Shown here piece after piece: positions 9,102 through 17,798 of a stretch of 64,000 nt of DNA. The stretch comes from Streptomyces sp. NBC_01237 (GTDB lineage Bacteria; Actinomycetota; Actinomycetes; Streptomycetales; Streptomycetaceae): contig NZ_CP108509.1 in the NCBI RefSeq assembly GCF_035917275.1, positions 1,240,001-1,304,000 of the forward strand, in the 5' to 3' direction. Numbering within the stretch: position 1 is the stretch's first letter; every line of letters starts with the position of its first letter. A model generated the notes under the pieces. The model was not told the DNA's origin. It ran no database searches and was given only the letters and a program-made list of their open reading frames with translations. Both the position numbers and the translations under genes were made by a program.

Positions 9102-10184
9102 ATGCGCGTATTGGTTACCGGCGGAGCCGGGTTCATCGGGTCGGAGATCGTCCGGACTCTCGCCCATGCCGGACATGAGGCGGTGGTGCTCGACGCTCTG
9201 TTGCCCTCGGCGCACGGCGGCAGCGCGGTCCGGCGGTCCGCCGTCGAGGGCCGCGGGCGGATGATCATCGCGGACGTACGTGACCGCGAGGCCGTGGACC
9301 GCGCCTTGCTGGGCGTCGATGTGGTCTGCCATCAGGCGGCGATGGTCGGTCTGGGCAAGGATTTCGCCGATGCCCCGCAGTACGTGGGGTGCAACGACCT
9401 GGGAACTGCTGTGCTACTGGCCGCGATGGCCGCTGCCGGGGTGCGGAGTCTGGTGCTCGCCGGATCGATGGTGGTCTACGGAGAGGGGCGCTACTCCTGC
9501 CCCCGTCATGGCGGGGTCCGGCCGGGCCCGCGGGCGGAGGCCGACCTGGTGGCGGGCCGGTTCGAACCGCGCTGTCCGGACTGCGGTGCCGAGCTGGTCT
9601 CCGGGCTGGTCGCGGAGGACGCTCCGGCCGACCCGCGCAACGTGTACGCGGCTACCAAGCTCACCCAGGAGCATCTGGCCGCGGCCTGGGCACGGGCGAC
9701 GGGGGGCAGCGCGGTGTCACTGCGGTACCACAACGTGTACGGGCCCGGGATGCCGCGCGACACCCCGTACGCCGGTGTCGCCTCCTTCTTCCGTTCGGCC
9801 CTGGCCCGGGGCGAGTCGCCCCGCGTTTTCGAGGACGGCCGCCAGCGGCGGGACTTCATCCATGTGCGGGACGTGGCCTGCGCGAACGCTGTGGCGCTGG
9901 AGGCGGTCGGGGGAAGGGGGCCGGGCAGCTTCGCCGCGTACAACACCGGGAGCGGAGAGCCTCACACCATCGGTGAGATGGCCGCTGCCCTGGCTGCCGC
10001 CCACGGGGGCCCCGCGCCGGTGGTCACCGGTGAATACCGGCTCGGGGACGTACGCCACGTCACGGCGGACTCGCGACGACTGCGCGAGGAACTGGGCTGG
10101 AAACCGGAAGTGGGCTTCGCCGAGGGGATGGTGGAGTTCGCGGCCGCGCCGCAGCGGGAAGCGACCGAGGCACTGCCCGCCTGA
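9102..10184 (+). CDS. NAD-dependent sugar epimerase/dehydratase with a cysteine-knuckle insertion
   Basis: A 360-residue extended short-chain dehydrogenase. GGAGFIGS (7-14) binds NAD and YAATK gives Tyr182 and Lys186. The oddity is an insertion between the catalytic Ser region and the Tyr: YSCPRHGG (Cys133) and RCPDCGAEL (Cys158, Cys161) with a nearby His form a likely zinc ribbon absent from ordinary GalE or RmlB proteins. It probably acts on an NDP-sugar for the glycosyltransferase operon at 12.3-14.5 kb. Its stop lies 3 bp from the end of the converging histidine kinase gene. The substrate cannot be told from sequence. Confidence 0.8.
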   Translation: MRVLVTGGAGFIGSEIVRTLAHAGHEAVVLDALLPSAHGGSAVRRSAVEGRGRMIIADVRDREAVDRALLGVDVVCHQAAMVGLGKDFADAPQYVGCNDLGTAVLLAAMAAAGVRSLVLAGSMVVYGEGRYSCPRHGGVRPGPRAEADLVAGRFEPRCPDCGAELVSGLVAEDAPADPRNVYAATKLTQEHLAAAWARATGGSAVSLRYHNVYGPGMPRDTPYAGVASFFRSALARGESPRVFEDGRQRRDFIHVRDVACANAVALEAVGGRGPGSFAAYNTGSGEPHTIGEMAAALAAAHGGPAPVVTGEYRLGDVRHVTADSRRLREELGWKPEVGFAEGMVEFAAAPQREATEALPA

Positions 10185-10187
10185 GGC

Positions 10188-11294
10188 TCACGCCGGGGGG
10201 AGGGTCACCTCGAAGCAGCAACCGCCGGTGACGTTGCGGACCTCCGCCCGGCCTGCGTGTGCCTCGACGATCCCCCTCACGATGGCGAGCCCCAGGCCCG
10301 CGCCCGCCGGGGGCGTACGGGCGTGGCTGCCGCGCCAGCCGGTGTCGAAGACCCTGGGCAGATCCTCCTCCGGGATCCCACCGCAGCCGTCGGTGACCGA
10401 CAGGACCACACCCTTCTCCGACCGGTGCGCGGCCACCGCCACGGTGCCGTCGGCAGGGGTGCGACGGATCGCGTTGATCAGGAGATTGCCCAGGACCCGG
10501 CTCATCTCCTTGGCGTCCACCTCGACGGGAACGGCCTGGACCCGGTCGCCGACGAGCCGCACACCGTGTTCGCGGGCCAGCGGGTCCGCCCCGGCGAGCG
10601 CGTCGCCCACCAAGTCGTACACGGAGATCCGGGTGGGGGTCAGGGCGAGTGAACCTGCGTGGATACGGGAGAGTTCGAAGAGGTCGCCGACCATGTCGTT
10701 CATCCGCTCGACCTCTGTGCGTATCTGTCCCAGATAGCGCTGCGAGTCGACGGCCATGCCGTCCTCCAGCGCCTCGGACATGGCGCGCAGACCGGCGAGC
10801 GGGGTGCGCAGATCGTGCGAGATCCAGGCGACCAGCTCGCGCCGCGAGGTCTCCAGGGCGCGCTCCCGCTCCCGTGATCTGTCGAGCTTGGCACTGGTGG
10901 AGGCCAGTTCACGGGTGAGAGCGGCGAGTTCGGCGGTGGCCGGGGCCTCGGGGGCCGCGAAGGTGCCGCCGTCCCCGAAGGAACGAGCGGCGAGGGTCAG
11001 GTCGCGGCTTCTCGCCGCCACCCAGCGGCCGAGCAGTGTCGCGGTAGCGAGCGAGACGACGGCTGCCATGGCGACGACGGTCGTGACCACCGTCAGGTCG
11101 TGCGGCGACAGGAACATCGCCCAGGCGACGGCCAACGTGCCGACGAGCATCGCGGTCACGGCGACGGCAACCACCACGGTCAGCGAGACGATGAGTGAAC
11201 GATGCCGGGAGAACCGCAGCACGAGGGCGCCGAGCAGGCCGGCCGCGGCAGCGCCGAGGAAGGCGAGGAGCCCGATGAGGAGGATATCGGTCAC
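10188..11294 (-). CDS. Sensor histidine kinase
   Basis: A 368-residue membrane kinase. Three hydrophobic segments within residues 1-95 form a small sensor with little extracellular part, followed by a HAMP-like linker and a short coiled region. The phospho-acceptor is His160 in ISHDLRTPL. ATPase boxes are NLLINAIRRT (N), DGCGGIPEEDL (G1) and GAGLGLAIVRG (G2). The GTG start overlaps the stop of the response regulator (GTGA), so the pair is translationally coupled. Since the partner regulator is frameshifted here, the kinase may lack a working cognate target. The signal is unknown; with only membrane segments as sensor, membrane or envelope state is plausible. Confidence 0.88.
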   Translation of the reverse strand: MTDILLIGLLAFLGAAAAGLLGALVLRFSRHRSLIVSLTVVVAVAVTAMLVGTLAVAWAMFLSPHDLTVVTTVVAMAAVVSLATATLLGRWVAARSRDLTLAARSFGDGGTFAAPEAPATAELAALTRELASTSAKLDRSRERERALETSRRELVAWISHDLRTPLAGLRAMSEALEDGMAVDSQRYLGQIRTEVERMNDMVGDLFELSRIHAGSLALTPTRISVYDLVGDALAGADPLAREHGVRLVGDRVQAVPVEVDAKEMSRVLGNLLINAIRRTPADGTVAVAAHRSEKGVVLSVTDGCGGIPEEDLPRVFDTGWRGSHARTPPAGAGLGLAIVRGIVEAHAGRAEVRNVTGGCCFEVTLPPA

Positions 11295-12224
11295 GAGGGC
11301 GTCCAGGAGCGGGAATCGATGGTGGTGGCGCCGGAGGCCGGGCCCGGGGGAAGGTCCAGGCGGTAGCCGATGCCCCAGACCGTGCGGATCAGGCCGGGGC
11401 GGGCCGGGTCGGCTTCCACCTTCCCGCGCAGACGGCGGACATGGACGGTCACCGTCGAGAGGTCACCGAAGTCCCAGCCCCAGACCTCGCGCATCAACTC
11501 CTCCCGGGTGAACGCCCGTCCAGGATTGCGCAGGAGAAAGGCGAGCAGGTCGAACTCCCTCAGGGTGAGGGCCAGTACACGGCCCTCCCAGGTCGCACGT
11601 CTGGCCGCGGGGTCGAGGACGAGGCCCGCGCCTTCGAGCATCGCCGAGCGGCGGGACGGTGTTGCGTCCCTCTCGGCGCGGCGCAGCACGGAGCCGACGG
11701 GGACGGTGTTGCGTCCCTCTCGGCGCGGCGCAGCACGGAGCCGACGGGGACGGTGTTGCGTCCCTCTCGGCGCGGCGCAGCACGGAGCCGACGCGCAGGA
11801 CGAGCTCGCGGGGGCTGAACGGCTTGGTGACGTAGTCGTCCGCCCCTGTCTCCAGACCGAGGATGCGATCGTCCTCATCGCCGCGCGCCGTCAGCATGAT
11901 GACCGGCACCGGCGCGTGCGCCCGCATGCGACGGCACACCTCAAGTCCGTCCATACCGGGCAGCATCAGGTCCAGTACGGCCAGGTCGGGGCGCCGGAGT
12001 GCGTACTGTTCGAGCGCGGCCGGGCCGTCCGCTGCTCGGGCCACGTCGTATCCGGCTCCGGTCAGGTATTGGGTGACGACTTCCGCGACGGTGGGGTCGT
12101 CGTCCACGACGAGTACGTGACCGCGGGCGGGGTCACCGTGCGCCGCACGGGCAGGCCGTTCGGGCCGATCCGGAGGCACCCCGTCGGCAGGACAGGGGGG
12201 CGGAGCGTCCGGGGTCGTCTGCAT
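11291..12224 (-). pseudogene. OmpR-family response regulator frameshifted by a tandem repeat
   Basis: ATG at 12224 follows AAGGTGG. The receiver domain is complete: VLVVDDDPT, the phospho-Asp in LDLMLPGMDG, the Thr in MLTARGDE and the Lys in VTKPFSP. After RELVLRVGSVLRRAERDA the frame runs into three tandem 47-bp units and is lost. The winged-helix domain (LTLREFDLLAFLLRNPGRAF, then VTVHVRRLRGKVE and WGIGYRL) continues in another frame to 11291. Removing two units (94 bp) restores one seamless protein, so a single-unit ancestor is implied. As it stands, translation gives a receiver plus nonsense ending at 11463 with no DNA-binding domain. Reversible switching by repeat number, or a sequencing artefact, remain possible. 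Confidence 0.85.
11656..11793. repeat. Three tandem 47-bp units inside a response regulator gene
   Basis: Units begin at 11656, 11703 and 11750 with ACGGTGTTGCGTCCCTCTCG and are identical where they overlap; the third stops at 11793, three or four bases short. The unit length is not a multiple of three: one or four copies leave the regulator in frame, two or three do not. None of the three reading frames through the unit contains a stop. Confidence 0.95.
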
Positions 12225-12339
12225 GTCACCCACCTTGGCACCCATGGCGGCGCACCGCCGACACTCCCGCGCCACCACCTGACGGCGTCCATATTTCGTA
12301 AGAATCCGGAACCCGAAATGTCGGTTTTCGCTCCGTAGG

Positions 12340-13053
12340 GTGAGCCACGTGATCTCTTCCTCCGATACTTCCGACCTCCGTGCCGACATCGTCCTGCCCT
12401 GTCTGGACGAAGTCGCCGCACTGCCCGGGGTGCTGGCCTCGGTCCCTCATGGCTGGCGTGCGATTGTCGTGGACAACGGCTCCACCGACGGCTCGGCGGA
12501 ACTGGCCCGCTCCCTCGGTGCGACCGTGGTGCATGAACCGCGGCGCGGTTTCGGCTCGGCCTGCCATGCGGGGCTTCTCGCCTCCGACGCGGAGTTCGTC
12601 TGCTTCTGCGACTGTGACGGCTCCCTGGACCCCGGGCTGCTGGCCGGCTTCGTCCGCCGGATCGCCGACGGTGAGAGCGACTTGCTGCTCGGTCGTCGTC
12701 GTCCCGAAGGGCGTGGCGCCTGGCCGCTGCACGCGCGGGCGGGGAACGCGGCGCTGGCCCGGATGCTGCGCCGCCGCACGGGACTGCGACTGCGTGACCT
12801 CGGGCCGATGCGAGCCGCGCGCCGCGCCGATCTGCTCGCGCTCGATCTCACCGACCGGCGCAGTGGTTACCCGCTGCAGATGGTGGTGCGCGCGGCCGAC
12901 GCGGGCCTGCGGGTCACCGAGACGGATGTCCCCTACCTCGCGCGGACCGGGAAGTCGAAGGTCACCGGCACATGGCTGGGCACCTGGCACGCGGTGCGCG
13001 ACATGCGGGCCGTGCTGAGCGGGCCGCCGGTCCGGGCGGGGGCCTCGCGATGA
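12340..13053 (+). CDS. Family 2 glycosyltransferase
   Basis: A 237-residue GT-A fold protein: IVLPCLDE at the start of the domain, VDNGSTDGSAE (nucleotide binding) and CDCDGSLDP (the DxD-type metal site). It lacks the usual C-terminal membrane anchors, so it is probably soluble. The GTG at 12340 is the first in-frame start after the promoter gap shared with the divergent response regulator. Its stop overlaps the next start (ATGA). Being paired with a DUF2064 protein matches the known 'transferase 2/transferase 1' gene couple (TIGR04283/TIGR04282). Donor and acceptor are unknown. Confidence 0.82.
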   Translation: MSHVISSSDTSDLRADIVLPCLDEVAALPGVLASVPHGWRAIVVDNGSTDGSAELARSLGATVVHEPRRGFGSACHAGLLASDAEFVCFCDCDGSLDPGLLAGFVRRIADGESDLLLGRRRPEGRGAWPLHARAGNAALARMLRRRTGLRLRDLGPMRAARRADLLALDLTDRRSGYPLQMVVRAADAGLRVTETDVPYLARTGKSKVTGTWLGTWHAVRDMRAVLSGPPVRAGASR

Positions 13054-13727
13054 AGCCGCCCGAGCACGGCGCTGCCCGACCGGTCTCAACCGGGGCGACG
13101 ACCGTGTTGGTCATCGCCAAGGAGCCGCTTCCCGGCCGGGTGAAGACCCGGCTCACGCCGTCCTTCTCACCCGGCGAGGCGGCCCAGCTGGCCGAGGCGG
13201 CGCTCGGCGACACCTTGCGTACCGTTCGCGCGCTGCCCGCCGCGCGGCGCGTGGTCGTCCTGGACGGGGCGCCCGGACCGTGGCTGCCGCCCGGCATCGA
13301 GGTGATGGAGCAGGGCACAGGGGGTCTCGACGAACGACTCGCCGCCGCGTTCGGCGCCTTCTCGGGGCCGACGCTCCTGATCGGAATGGACACCCCCCAG
13401 ATCACTGTGGCCGATCTGGCCCCTGCCCTCTCACCCGTTGCGTGGGACGGCTGCGACGCCTGGTTCGGCCCCGCGGAGGACGGCGGATTCTGGGCGCTGG
13501 GCCTGGCCGAACCAGATCCCGAACTCCTGCGCGGTGTGCCGATGTCCGTGCCCGAGACCGGCGCCGTACAGCGGCGTCGGCTGATCGATGCCGGACTGAC
13601 GGTTCGCGAGCTTCCCCTGCTGCGGGACGTGGACACGGCGGCCGACGCCGCGCACGTCGCCGCTGTCGCGCCGCACGGGCTGTTCGCCGCCGCTCTGGCC
13701 CGGCTGACTCGGGCGGCGATCCGATGA
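13050..13727 (+). CDS. DUF2064 (TIGR04282-type) nucleotidyl/glycosyl-transferase-like protein
   Basis: 225 residues with the GT-A-like signature VLVIAKEPLPGRVKTRLTP near the N-terminus (like nucleotidyltransferases of the MobA/CofC kind), then LLIGMDTPQ and GPAEDGGFWALGL. Family members occur beside a GT2 gene; their reaction is not established, and sugar or phosphosugar transfer is assumed. It overlaps both neighbours by ATGA (13050 and 13724), so GT2, DUF2064 and methyltransferase form one tightly coupled operon. The start at 13050 is fixed by that overlap; an upstream in-frame ATG inside the GT2 gene is ignored. Confidence 0.8.
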   Translation: MKPPEHGAARPVSTGATTVLVIAKEPLPGRVKTRLTPSFSPGEAAQLAEAALGDTLRTVRALPAARRVVVLDGAPGPWLPPGIEVMEQGTGGLDERLAAAFGAFSGPTLLIGMDTPQITVADLAPALSPVAWDGCDAWFGPAEDGGFWALGLAEPDPELLRGVPMSVPETGAVQRRRLIDAGLTVRELPLLRDVDTAADAAHVAAVAPHGLFAAALARLTRAAIR

Positions 13728-14530
13728 GCCGCACGATGTCGGAACCCGGTCTGACCGGCCCGTCGCTCAGGGACGCCCTCTCGTGGACCACCGACCCGTA
13801 TGCCAACGCCTTGCGCAAGGAGCGCGGTCCGCTCTTCCTCCGCCGTACGGACGGCTGGCTTCTACCGCTGGACATCGAGCGCTGGTGCGCCGACGCGGAC
13901 GCCACGGACCTGTCGGCACTGCGCCGCTGCGAGGGCCCCGTCCTGGACATCGGCTGCGGCCCGGGGCGGCTGGTCGCCGCGCTGACGGCCCACGGCCACC
14001 GCGCACTCGGCATCGACGTCAGCGAGGCGGCGGTCGCCCGCACGCTGCGGCTCGGCGGTTCCGCGCTGCGCCGCTCCGTCTTCGAACCGCTCCCGGGCGA
14101 AGGACGGTGGGGCACCGCCCTGCTCATCGACGGCAACATCGGCATCGGGGGCGACCCGCGGCATCTCCTCCACCGCACAGCCGCCCTGGTCGCCCCCGGC
14201 GGGCTGCTCATCGCCGAGACAGCGCCCCAGGACATCGACGAGCGGTCAGAAGTGCGGCTGGACGATGGAAGGACCGCCCGCTCCGGGACGGCAGCGCCGC
14301 AGTTCTCGTGGGCGCGGCTCGGCGCTCCCGCACTGCTGCGATACGCGCAGCCTCTCGGCTGGCATCCGGTGGATCAGTGGGAGTCGGACGGCCGCCCGTT
14401 CGTCTCCCTGCGACGCAGCCGGGCCGTCCTGACGACCAGCCAGAGCCCCGAGACCGTGAACAGTGCGGCAGTCACCAGCAGCCAGTTCCCGAGGAACACA
14501 TCAGGTGACAGTCCGCTCGCCGGATCGTAG
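13724..14530 (+). CDS. SAM-dependent class I methyltransferase
   Basis: A 268-residue protein with the SAM motif VLDIGCGPGRLVAALTAHG, motif II ALGIDVSEAAV and post-motif LLIDGNIGIGG. An N-terminal extension of about 75 residues precedes the fold. It is coupled to the DUF2064 gene by ATGA. The last 157 bp (14374-14530) overlap the 3' end of the converging membrane-protein gene, and the final 40 residues look unrelated to methyltransferases. The true end may therefore once have been earlier, with stop loss extending the frame. The acceptor is unknown; the context suggests a glycosylated small molecule or polysaccharide. Confidence 0.78.
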   Translation: MSRTMSEPGLTGPSLRDALSWTTDPYANALRKERGPLFLRRTDGWLLPLDIERWCADADATDLSALRRCEGPVLDIGCGPGRLVAALTAHGHRALGIDVSEAAVARTLRLGGSALRRSVFEPLPGEGRWGTALLIDGNIGIGGDPRHLLHRTAALVAPGGLLIAETAPQDIDERSEVRLDDGRTARSGTAAPQFSWARLGAPALLRYAQPLGWHPVDQWESDGRPFVSLRRSRAVLTTSQSPETVNSAAVTSSQFPRNTSGDSPLAGS

Positions 14531-14859
14531 TGGTCTGCCTGCCGAGTAATCAGCGGAAACCACACGAGCAGCAGCAGTCCGGAGAGGAATGCCGGCACCC
14601 GGACAAAGTTGACCAGCCCGGAACGGCGGCCGGCCGACCGGCAGAGCAGTCGGTCCACCGACGCGTACACCGGAACCAGCACCAGGTCGTGCACGAGGGC
14701 CGCTCCGACGAACCACACGATGACACCGAAGGTGTCCCCTGCCAGAAGCCGCACACCCGCATAGCCCGCCAGGGCGAAGGAAGCGGCCATCAGGAGGAGG
14801 TGCAACGGGCCCTCCCCGTACCAACGCCGAACGACGGTGCGCGGGTCCACTCTGCTCAC
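14374..14859 (-). CDS. Small integral membrane protein downstream of a molybdo-oxidoreductase
   Basis: 161 residues starting with GTG at 14859 in a GTGA overlap with the oxidoreductase. It has about four hydrophobic helices: LLLMAASFALAGYAGVRLL, VIVWFVGAALVHDLVLVPVY, VPAFLSGLLLLVWFPL and WLLVTAALFTVSGLWLVV. HDLVLVP, with a His in the second helix, is a motif I have seen in Streptomyces hypothetical membrane proteins. Coupling suggests that it works with the membrane-anchored oxidoreductase, maybe as an assembly or electron-transfer partner. The 3' 157 bp overlap the converging methyltransferase gene. Function not known. Confidence 0.7.
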   Translation of the reverse strand: MSRVDPRTVVRRWYGEGPLHLLLMAASFALAGYAGVRLLAGDTFGVIVWFVGAALVHDLVLVPVYASVDRLLCRSAGRRSGLVNFVRVPAFLSGLLLLVWFPLITRQADHYDPASGLSPDVFLGNWLLVTAALFTVSGLWLVVRTARLRRRETNGRPSDSH

Positions 14860-16166
14860 CACTCTCCGAAGGTCAGCCGGGACACCCATTTGGTGTTGAG
14901 TACTCCGGGGGCGGCCGGGACGATGATGCGTGCCGGGTATCCGTGGTCGGGCGACAGGTCCTCGCCGTTGACCTGCACCGCCAGCAGGGAACGCGGATCG
15001 CGCACCTGGTTGTCGCGCAGCGCCGCCCGGCGGAACGGCCCTCCGCGCTGAACCGACTCCACCAGCACCCCGGGCGGATGGTCCGGGTATCCGGCGAGCG
15101 CCGCGAGATCGCTCAGCCGTACACCGCGCCACCACTGGTCCGAGGTCGACCAGCCCTCGACACACGCGATCGGCAGCGCCGCGCTGTACTGGTCCATGGC
15201 CAGCAGTTGTTCCCGGGTGAACCGCAGGTCTCCGCCAGGCCCGCTGACCGTGAGCCACCAGCCCTCCCCGGTCTCGGCCGTGGTCACGCCGACCGAGGCG
15301 GCGGTCTTGTTGATCTGGAAGCCGTTGGGGCCGGAGCCGGGCTCGGCACCGCCGTGCGGGGTGAGCACCGCGAGACGCCGCAACGGCCCGTCGAAGCTCC
15401 GGCCGGCCGAAGTGATCAGCAGGACCAGTGAACCGGCGCCCACCATGGCCAGCGCCCCGCGGCGGGACAGCGTGGGCGCGGCCGGCGCGGGGGGCTCCAG
15501 AAGGTCGCCCCGGACCGTCCCGCTCAGCCCGCCCTGCCTCAGCACCCGTACGGCCTGAGGCGCCCGCAGACCCACATGTGCGAGGAACGCGGCGAAGAAT
15601 ACCCACGCCCCGTAGAAATGCAGCGGGTAGAACGACCCGGGGAACAGATACTCCAGCTGGATGTTGAGCAGCCCGGTGACGAATTCGAACAGCGCCCCGC
15701 CCACCAGGAGCAGCAGCGAGAGCCGCTCCAGCGCATGTCCGAAGGACCGGGCGGGCGGCAGCGCGAAGAGCTTCGGCACCACCGACCAGAGTTTCGCCAG
15801 CAGAACGGGGACGAGCACGATGCCGAGGGTGACGTGGATGCCTTGAGTCATCCGGTACAACCAGTGCGGCCCGGTCGGCCAGGCGAAGAGATAGAAGCCC
15901 AACAGCCCTTTGTCCGGCGTCTTGTCATTGACCGGGTTCAGGTCCGGGTTGTAGGCGGCGTACGACAAAAGGCCCGTCACGAAGAGCAGGGTGATCCCGA
16001 CGAGCAGGACGAGGCCGAGCACGGCGGTGAACCGCACGCCACGCACCGGGCTTCGCCAGAACCCCGGTGCCGATGGCAGGCGTTCAGGAATCGTCGTGGC
16101 ACGTACGGAGAAGAGACGGGAGAAGGAAGTGGCAAGGGTCGGACTTTTCCGATGGCTGTCGCCCAT
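14856..16166 (-). CDS. Membrane-anchored molybdopterin-dependent oxidoreductase (sulfite-oxidase fold)
   Basis: 436 residues. The N-terminal half is a four-helix cytochrome-b-like membrane part with His in the helices (TGPHWLYRMTQGIHVTLG, FYPLHFYGAWVFFAAFLAHV). A twin-arginine-like SRRGALAMVGAG precedes the periplasmic-type domain of the sulfite-oxidase/YedY family, whose Mo-ligand cysteine is Cys335 in IACVEGWST; GYPARIIVPAAPG follows. It probably reduces or oxidises a small molecule outside the membrane, with electrons passed through the b-type part. Known relatives repair oxidised methionines or act on sulfite; the substrate here is unknown. It is coupled by GTGA to a small membrane protein. 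Confidence 0.83.
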   Translation of the reverse strand: MGDSHRKSPTLATSFSRLFSVRATTIPERLPSAPGFWRSPVRGVRFTAVLGLVLLVGITLLFVTGLLSYAAYNPDLNPVNDKTPDKGLLGFYLFAWPTGPHWLYRMTQGIHVTLGIVLVPVLLAKLWSVVPKLFALPPARSFGHALERLSLLLLVGGALFEFVTGLLNIQLEYLFPGSFYPLHFYGAWVFFAAFLAHVGLRAPQAVRVLRQGGLSGTVRGDLLEPPAPAAPTLSRRGALAMVGAGSLVLLITSAGRSFDGPLRRLAVLTPHGGAEPGSGPNGFQINKTAASVGVTTAETGEGWWLTVSGPGGDLRFTREQLLAMDQYSAALPIACVEGWSTSDQWWRGVRLSDLAALAGYPDHPPGVLVESVQRGGPFRRAALRDNQVRDPRSLLAVQVNGEDLSPDHGYPARIIVPAAPGVLNTKWVSRLTFGEW

Positions 16167-16364
16167 GCCCCGACGCTATGCCCGGGGTAGCGGAGTGGGA
16201 CGGTTGCGACTCCTGACGAAACGGTGACGTCACCCCCCGGGACGCACCAGCCCGGCGCCCCGGCCCTTTCCGCCTTGCACCTTGCAGGTGGTCCGAATCC
16301 GACGGTTCGATGACGCGCCCGTCGCAACCCCACCGCGGCGTCCCGTCGTGCGTACGGTGCCTGC

Positions 16365-17759
16365 GTGAAGACCGAGCAGCGCACCGCACACACCACCGAG
16401 CCGATGCCCCCGCACAACTCCGGGCACCGCCGCGACCTGGCGGCCGCCTGCGCGGGCGTCGTACTGGTCACCGCCGCCGCGCTGATCGGCTCGGCCATCG
16501 AGCGCGCCGACCACACCCTGTATGTGCACTGGCCACCTCTGTTGGCGACCTGGTTCCCGCACGTCGGCCCCGGCACAGCTGCCGCGCTCGCCGTGGCCGT
16601 GGCCGTGATCGCCTACGGCCCCGTGCTCGCCGACCGGCTGCGCTGGCGGACGCTGCTCCTCGGCGTGTACGCCGCGTCCCTCTCCTGGGTCCTCTCGCTC
16701 GCGCTGATCGACGGCTGGGAACGCGGGATCGCCGGACGGCTCACCACCAAGAACGAGTATCTGAGGGTCATCGGCCGCTTCGACGACATCGGCGCCGCTC
16801 TGCGCGGATTCGACGAGCACATCCTGATCGGGCCGCCGGGCAACTGGCCCGCGCACGTCGCCGGACACCCGCCGGGCGCCACCCTCACCTTCGTGCTGCT
16901 GGACCGCATCGGGCTCGGCGGCGGTGCCTGGGCCGGAATCTGGTGCATCGTGATCGGAGCCAGTGCTGCGGTAGCGGCGCTGATCGCCGTCCGCACCCTG
17001 GCCGACGAGCACACCGCCCGCCGCGCCGCACCGTTCCTGGCCCTCGCACCGGTCGCGGTCTGGGCCGGCACCTCGGCCGATGGCTACTTCACCGCCGTCG
17101 CCGCCTGGTCCATCGCCCTGCTGGCCCTGGCCGCGACCCGCAAGGTCCGCAGCCCCGCGACCGCCGCGCTGTGCGCCGGTCTCCTGTTCGGTCTGGTCTG
17201 CTACCTGAGCTACGGCCTGACACTCATCGCCGTGCCGCTTCTGGCCGTCCTCGTACTCACCCGCACCGTCCGGCCGATCCCCGTCTTCGCCCTGGGGGCC
17301 CTGGTGGCGCCGGTCGTCTTCAGCCTGGCGGGCTTCAACTGGTGGGAGGCGTACCACCTGCTCGTCGAACGCTACTACCAGGGGGCGGGAGGGCTCCGGC
17401 CGTACTCCTACTGGGTCTGGGCCAACCTCGCCTGCACCGCGATCGCCGTCGGACCGGCCGCCCTCGCCGGTCTGCGCCGGGTCGCCGCAGGTGCCCCGGC
17501 GGCCGTACGAACCCTGCGAACCGGAACAGCGAATTCACCACAGAAACTGATCCTGTTCGTATCGGCAGCGCTCCTCGCGCTGCTGATCGCCGACCTGTCC
17601 GGGATGAGCAAGGCGGAGACAGAACGGATCTGGCAGCCCTTCGTCCTCTGGCTGCTCCCCGCCGCCGCGCTCCTGCCCGCACCGCACCGGCGTGGCTGGC
17701 TGGCCGCCCAGGCAGCTGTCGCCCTTGCGGTCAACCACCTCCTCTGGACCGGATGGTAG
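16365..17759 (+). CDS. Polytopic membrane protein, GT-C glycosyltransferase-like
   Basis: 464 residues with about ten to twelve hydrophobic helices. A large first loop (about residues 100-170) contains Asp/Glu pairs and HILIGPPGNWPAHVAGHPPG, resembling the catalytic extracytoplasmic loop of lipid-linked-sugar-dependent mannosyl- or arabinosyl-transferases. WWEAYHLLVERYYQGAGGLRP is another conserved-looking loop. The GTG at 16365 is used, divergent from the oxidoreductase gene across a 198-bp promoter gap. It may add sugars to an extracellular polymer or lipid using products of the GT2 operon; this is inferred from topology only. Confidence 0.6.
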   Translation: MKTEQRTAHTTEPMPPHNSGHRRDLAAACAGVVLVTAAALIGSAIERADHTLYVHWPPLLATWFPHVGPGTAAALAVAVAVIAYGPVLADRLRWRTLLLGVYAASLSWVLSLALIDGWERGIAGRLTTKNEYLRVIGRFDDIGAALRGFDEHILIGPPGNWPAHVAGHPPGATLTFVLLDRIGLGGGAWAGIWCIVIGASAAVAALIAVRTLADEHTARRAAPFLALAPVAVWAGTSADGYFTAVAAWSIALLALAATRKVRSPATAALCAGLLFGLVCYLSYGLTLIAVPLLAVLVLTRTVRPIPVFALGALVAPVVFSLAGFNWWEAYHLLVERYYQGAGGLRPYSYWVWANLACTAIAVGPAALAGLRRVAAGAPAAVRTLRTGTANSPQKLILFVSAALLALLIADLSGMSKAETERIWQPFVLWLLPAAALLPAPHRRGWLAAQAAVALAVNHLLWTGW

Positions 17760-17798
17760 GAGCGGTGCCGGCCCGTATCCGGCCGTGGAGCGGGGCGG

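Noticed and set aside
11656..11793. CRISPR array
   Set aside because: Units are contiguous with no spacers and lie inside a coding region; no cas genes are present.
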